Below are positions 61,091-64,000 of a DNA stretch of 64,000 nt, piece after piece. The notes under the pieces are model-generated. The model ran no database searches. It saw only the letters and a list, made by a program, of their open reading frames with translations, and was not told where the DNA came from. The DNA lies in assembly GCF_009497655.1 (NCBI RefSeq), contig NZ_CP023317.1, positions 959,501-1,023,500 on the forward strand, written 5' to 3'. The position numbers and the translations under genes were made by a program. This stretch comes from Priestia megaterium (GTDB lineage: Bacteria; Bacillota; Bacilli; Bacillales; Bacillaceae_H). Positions within the stretch are counted from its first letter, which is position 1, and every line of letters begins with the position of its first letter.

Positions 61091-61777
61091 ATGAAACAGC
61101 ATACAAAGACTATTATCGTAGTAATTACAGGGGCAACTATTTTAATAGGCGGAATATGGATCATAAATGAAAGCCGCTACCCAAATGTTCCAGCTTTTAA
61201 AGATCATTTCACTCGTGAGTTTTTGAATAAAGATAAAAAAGTAGACGATGGGTTTTATGAGTTTAAATCAAGGACAGGACAGTATACGATGTGGTTTCCG
61301 GAGGAGTATCAGTTGTTACATGAAAATGAACAACAATATGTTAAAAGTGACGATTTTTACGAAAGGTGGAAAGCTTCATCAGTCAAGAAGCACAAAAAAG
61401 GAGATCAACTAAATTATTTACAAGTCGAACTATCAGAGAGTAATGCTGATGATGAATCTATTTATGTAGAGAGTCTATTTAAAGGTGAGTTTGGCGCAAA
61501 TGATCCTGAAAAGTGGGAAACAGCTAATACCCGTATATATTTTGATGCAGCTTATCTTTATTTTAAAGGAACAGAAGAACATGTCATCCATGACAAGAAT
61601 AAACATGCTCCAAACACATATATAGGATACGTAGCAGATAAGTATTCTAATAAGGTAATTGAATTATGGTTTGATGACAGTTTAAATCATCAAACTAATA
61701 AGGGGCTTGAGAAAAGAGAGTGGTTTGTAGAAATATTAAATAGTATTCGTTTTAATCAAGAAAATAGCTCAACTTGA
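61091..61777 (+). CDS. Membrane-anchored immunity-like protein, array member 3
   Basis: 228 residues with the anchor (IIVVITGATILIGGIWI) and signature (RYPNVPAFKDHFTREFL, QYTMWFPEEYQLL). Its last codons (SST-stop) are read in a shifted frame from sequence homologous to the lipase gene, so the C-terminus lies at a deletion junction. The remnant at 61766-61870 follows. Confidence 0.75.
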   Translation: MKQHTKTIIVVITGATILIGGIWIINESRYPNVPAFKDHFTREFLNKDKKVDDGFYEFKSRTGQYTMWFPEEYQLLHENEQQYVKSDDFYERWKASSVKKHKKGDQLNYLQVELSESNADDESIYVESLFKGEFGANDPEKWETANTRIYFDAAYLYFKGTEEHVIHDKNKHAPNTYIGYVADKYSNKVIELWFDDSLNHQTNKGLEKREWFVEILNSIRFNQENSST

Positions 61778-61870
61778 ATACAAAGGCTTATTTGGTAAAG
61801 AAAAAGAAGTCAGAGAGATTTGTGAGTCTCAATAACTTTTAAAAAAGGTATGTCGAAGAAATAAGAACAG
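61766..61870 (+). pseudogene. Remnant of the lipase gene 5' end, copy 1
   Basis: From GCTCAACTTGAATACAAAGG onward (61768), this matches the intact gene from ACTCAACTTGAGTATACGGG (58296 region) codon for codon: QLEYKGLFGKEKEVREICESQ aligns with QLEYTGLAGKEKEIKEIYKET. It stops at TAA after about 22 codons, and similarity fades beyond. It lies where the lipase gene should be after a member of the array. Confidence 0.75.
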
Positions 61871-61943
61871 ATATAACAATTCTAAACTATTCAATATATA
61901 CAAAGTGAAGTTTGTTCTAAACAATAAAAAAGGATGGGCGACT

Positions 61944-62642
61944 ATGAAGAATCGCATGAAGACTGTTATTGGAGTAATTGTAGGAGTCGTTATTTTAATA
62001 GGAACAATATGGCTGATAAACGAAACACGCTACCCCAACGTGCCAGCTTTTGATGATCACTTCACGCGTAAGTTCTTGAACAAAGATAAAAAAGTGGACG
62101 GCGGGTTTTATGAGTTTAAGTCGAAGACAGGACAGTATACGATGTGGTTTCCGGAAGAATTTATAATAGCGAATAACGATGGTCAAGGCTATTCAAAGAA
62201 CGGACAAAATTATGAAGATTGGAGAGCCTTATCGACTAAAAAATACAAAGGGGAGAATCTAATTGGTCAACTGAACTTGAAATTTTTTGAGCGGAGTACC
62301 AATGATGAAGCTGTGTTTGTAGAGGCTACTTTTAAAAGAAGATTTCATGCTAATAAACCAAAGGTAATAGAAATGAAAGATAAAAAAATCTACTATGATA
62401 ATGCCTATACTTACTTCAAGGGTACGGAGGAGAAAGTAATTGAAGATAAAAGTAGTTACATACCCAATACGTATGTTGCCTACGTAGTTGATGAACATTC
62501 AAATAAGACAATTGAAATATCTTATGACTCTATAGGTAATAACTTATCAAGAAATGAAGGTAACAAAACAAATAAGCAATTTTTAAAAATATTAAAAAGT
62601 ATTCATTTTAGACCAGAAAACAACGGAGATGTCAGAGGATGA
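61944..62642 (+). CDS. Membrane-anchored immunity-like protein, array member 4
   Basis: About 232 residues from ATG 61944, which has GGATGGGCG upstream; an in-frame upstream reading adds 13 residues without a better site. Anchor TVIGVIVGVVILIGTIWL, signature RYPNVPAFDDHFTRKFL. C-terminal half distinct (NLKFFERSTNDEAVFVEATF). The TGA at 62640-62642 overlaps the next ATG (62639). Confidence 0.75.
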   Translation: MKNRMKTVIGVIVGVVILIGTIWLINETRYPNVPAFDDHFTRKFLNKDKKVDGGFYEFKSKTGQYTMWFPEEFIIANNDGQGYSKNGQNYEDWRALSTKKYKGENLIGQLNLKFFERSTNDEAVFVEATFKRRFHANKPKVIEMKDKKIYYDNAYTYFKGTEEKVIEDKSSYIPNTYVAYVVDEHSNKTIEISYDSIGNNLSRNEGNKTNKQFLKILKSIHFRPENNGDVRG

Positions 62643-63325
62643 AGAAACGTACGAAGATTATTATTGCAACTATTGCAGGAACGGTTATTTTAACAGGAGC
62701 AATATGGCTAATAAACCAAAGCCGCTATCCAAATGTCCCAGCTTTTAATGATCACTTCACGCGTAAGTTCTTGAACAAAGATAAAAAAGTGGATGATGGT
62801 TTTTATGAGTTTAAGTCAAAAACTGAGCAGTATACGATGTGGTTTCCTAAAGGCTATCAGCTTATAAAGGAGAACGGAGAAGATTACGTAATAAACGGTA
62901 ATTCTTATGAAAGGTGGATAGCGAAAGAGGTAAATAACAAAGCTGAAAATGCTGGGGGAAGTTATATCGAAATGACATTTTCAAACGCAAGAAAGGCTGA
63001 AAATGAATCCTTTACTGTAGACAATATGTTTAAAGAACAGCTAAATGTTACTAAGCCTAATAAGTTTGAAACTTCTAGTACAAGAATCTACTATGATTCA
63101 GCTTATACATATTTTAAAGGAACACAAGAAGTAATTATGCATCCTAATAAAGAACATGCTCCAAATACATATATAGCATATGTAGCGGATAAACATTCTA
63201 ATAATGCAATTGAACTGTGGTTTGATAAAAGTGAAAAAAGCAGAAAGAATGATGAAGTAGCAGAGAAAAAATGGTTCCTAACAATATTAAAAAATATTAA
63301 GTTCCGTGAGGGAAATGAAGCTTAA
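62639..63325 (+). CDS. Membrane-anchored immunity-like protein, array member 5
   Basis: 228 residues. Nearly the same as member 1 over its whole length, including NSYERWIAKEVNNKAE and SNARKAENESFTV, and its end REGNEA aligns with REGNENE of member 1. Start overlaps member 4 by 4 nt, so it is co-translated. It is followed by the second lipase-gene remnant. Confidence 0.78.
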   Translation: MKKRTKIIIATIAGTVILTGAIWLINQSRYPNVPAFNDHFTRKFLNKDKKVDDGFYEFKSKTEQYTMWFPKGYQLIKENGEDYVINGNSYERWIAKEVNNKAENAGGSYIEMTFSNARKAENESFTVDNMFKEQLNVTKPNKFETSSTRIYYDSAYTYFKGTQEVIMHPNKEHAPNTYIAYVADKHSNNAIELWFDKSEKSRKNDEVAEKKWFLTILKNIKFREGNEA

Positions 63326-63405
63326 TAAAGCTCATGTTGAACGATAATTTAAGAAATAAATCAATTTAACTTAAATACCAAAACCTATCTAGTAAAAATA
63401 AAGAG
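63326..63405 (+). pseudogene. Remnant of the lipase gene 5' end, copy 2
   Basis: CATGTTGAACGATAATTTAA and GAAATAAATCAATTTAACTT match the intact start CGTGTTGGACAATAATTTAA and GAAATAAGATTACTCAACTT. Similarity begins within member 5 and runs across its stop, as in the intact unit. The start codon is lost and a TAA interrupts it; it ends just before the ribosome site of member 6. Confidence 0.75.
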
Positions 63406-63416
63406 GATGTGCAGAT

Positions 63417-64000
63417 ATGAAAAAAAGGATGAAGACCATTATTGCAGTCCTTGCAGGAACGGTTATTTTAACAGGAGCAATATGGCTAATAAACGAAAGC
63501 CGCTATCCAAATGTCCCAGCTTTTAATGATCACTTCACGCGTAAGTTCTTGAACAAAGATAAAAAAGTGGATGATGGTTTTTATGAGTTTAAGTCAAAAA
63601 CTGGGCAGTATACGATGTGGTTTCCAAAGGAGTATCAATTAATACATGAAAATGATGAAGATTATGTCGTAAGTGGAAAAATGTACGAAAGATGGGTAGC
63701 AGCTTATACCAAAGAGCATAAAAAGGAACATCAAATTAATTCTATCAGTTTAAAATTTTCAGAAGGAAGAGATCCAGGAGATGAATCTTTTAGCGTAGAA
63801 AGTCTTATGAAGAATCGTTTTAATGTAAGTGAACCAAAGGTAATAGAAACTTCTAATACTAGAATTTACTATCAATCTGCTTACATTTATTTTAAAGGGC
63901 CCGAGAAGCATGTGATAAATGACAGTAAAGAACATGTCCCAAATACATACGTAGCCTATGTGGCTGATAAGGAATCGACAAAGGTCATTCAATTATCAAT
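63417..64000 (+). CDS. Membrane-anchored immunity-like protein, array member 6 (partial)
   Basis: Open to the right edge: 194 complete codons from ATG 63417 (GAGGATGTG upstream). Anchor TIIAVLAGTVILTGAIWL, signature RYPNVPAFNDHFTRKFL and GQYTMWFPKEYQL, then a distinct half (SLKFSEGRDPGDESFSV, SNTRIYYQSAYIYF). The C-terminus lies outside the window; the array may continue. Confidence 0.75.
   Translation, partial: MKKRMKTIIAVLAGTVILTGAIWLINESRYPNVPAFNDHFTRKFLNKDKKVDDGFYEFKSKTGQYTMWFPKEYQLIHENDEDYVVSGKMYERWVAAYTKEHKKEHQINSISLKFSEGRDPGDESFSVESLMKNRFNVSEPKVIETSNTRIYYQSAYIYFKGPEKHVINDSKEHVPNTYVAYVADKESTKVIQLS

Noticed and set aside
57569-64000. Possible CRISPR or satellite repeat array
   Set aside because: The repetition is of whole 0.7-kb coding genes, not short repeats with spacers.

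Overview
The window reads as chromosome of a low-GC Gram-positive spore-former of the Bacillaceae, most likely Priestia (Bacillus) megaterium or a close relative. The evidence is protein similarity by eye (ykuU/ykuV, yvdTSR, sigO-yvrJ-rsoA, a pgs/cap poly-gamma-glutamate operon, csbD, staygreen family), strong AGGAGG-type ribosome binding sites, frequent TTG/GTG starts and U-tailed intrinsic terminators. I see no rRNA, tRNA, CRISPR array, integrase or intact transposase. The species call comes from memory of gene content, not from a search.

Layout. 1-8030 (minus strand): a guanidine-catabolism operon (two DUF1989 carboxyguanidine deiminase subunits, a biotin-dependent guanidine/urea carboxylase, and an allophanate hydrolase running off the left edge) behind one guanidine-I riboswitch, and an APC permease behind a second guanidine-I riboswitch. 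8170-10150 (plus): a promoter, a guanine aptamer, a ykkC-type aptamer resembling the PRPP class and a terminator in series, then a cytosine-deaminase-like amidohydrolase. 10.2-20 kb: cold-shock protein, oxidoreductases, peroxiredoxin/thioredoxin pair, a two-part alternative sigma factor (sigO-yvrJ-rsoA), a membrane diguanylate cyclase, tatA, and a TetR plus paired SMR efflux operon. 20.8-27.3 kb: the poly-gamma-glutamate capsule operon with a leader peptide and two CapD-like transpeptidases. 27.3-32.1 kb: small housekeeping and hypothetical genes and a secreted GH10-like hydrolase. 32.2-40.9 kb: a ten-gene MurR-type operon for uptake and recycling of cell-wall amino sugars (lactose/cellobiose-family PTS IIB, IIC and IIA, GH4 6-phosphoglycosidase, AnmK, MupG, MurK, MurQ). 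41.2-57.3 kb: rpiA, an unidentified P-loop protein, an L,D-transpeptidase, regulators, an aldo/keto reductase, an M50-like protease, an amidase-FAH pair, an acyltransferase, galE and small proteins.

57.5-64 kb is the most unusual stretch. An N-terminal lipase-like protein with a helical C-terminal tail is translationally coupled to an upstream membrane-anchored protein and followed by a 120-residue helical partner. A tandem run of further paralogues of the membrane protein follows, out to the window edge. Two of these are followed by decayed remnants of the 5' end of the lipase gene, so the array grew by duplicating a [membrane protein + lipase] unit and losing the lipase. A divergent orphan paralogue sits 16 kb upstream at 41.2 kb. 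I interpret the locus as a Bacillus counterpart of the reverse-orientation type VII-secreted lipase toxins (TslA type) with an expanded immunity array. Three families of short non-coding repeats, one nested inside another, mark the ends of several transcription units.
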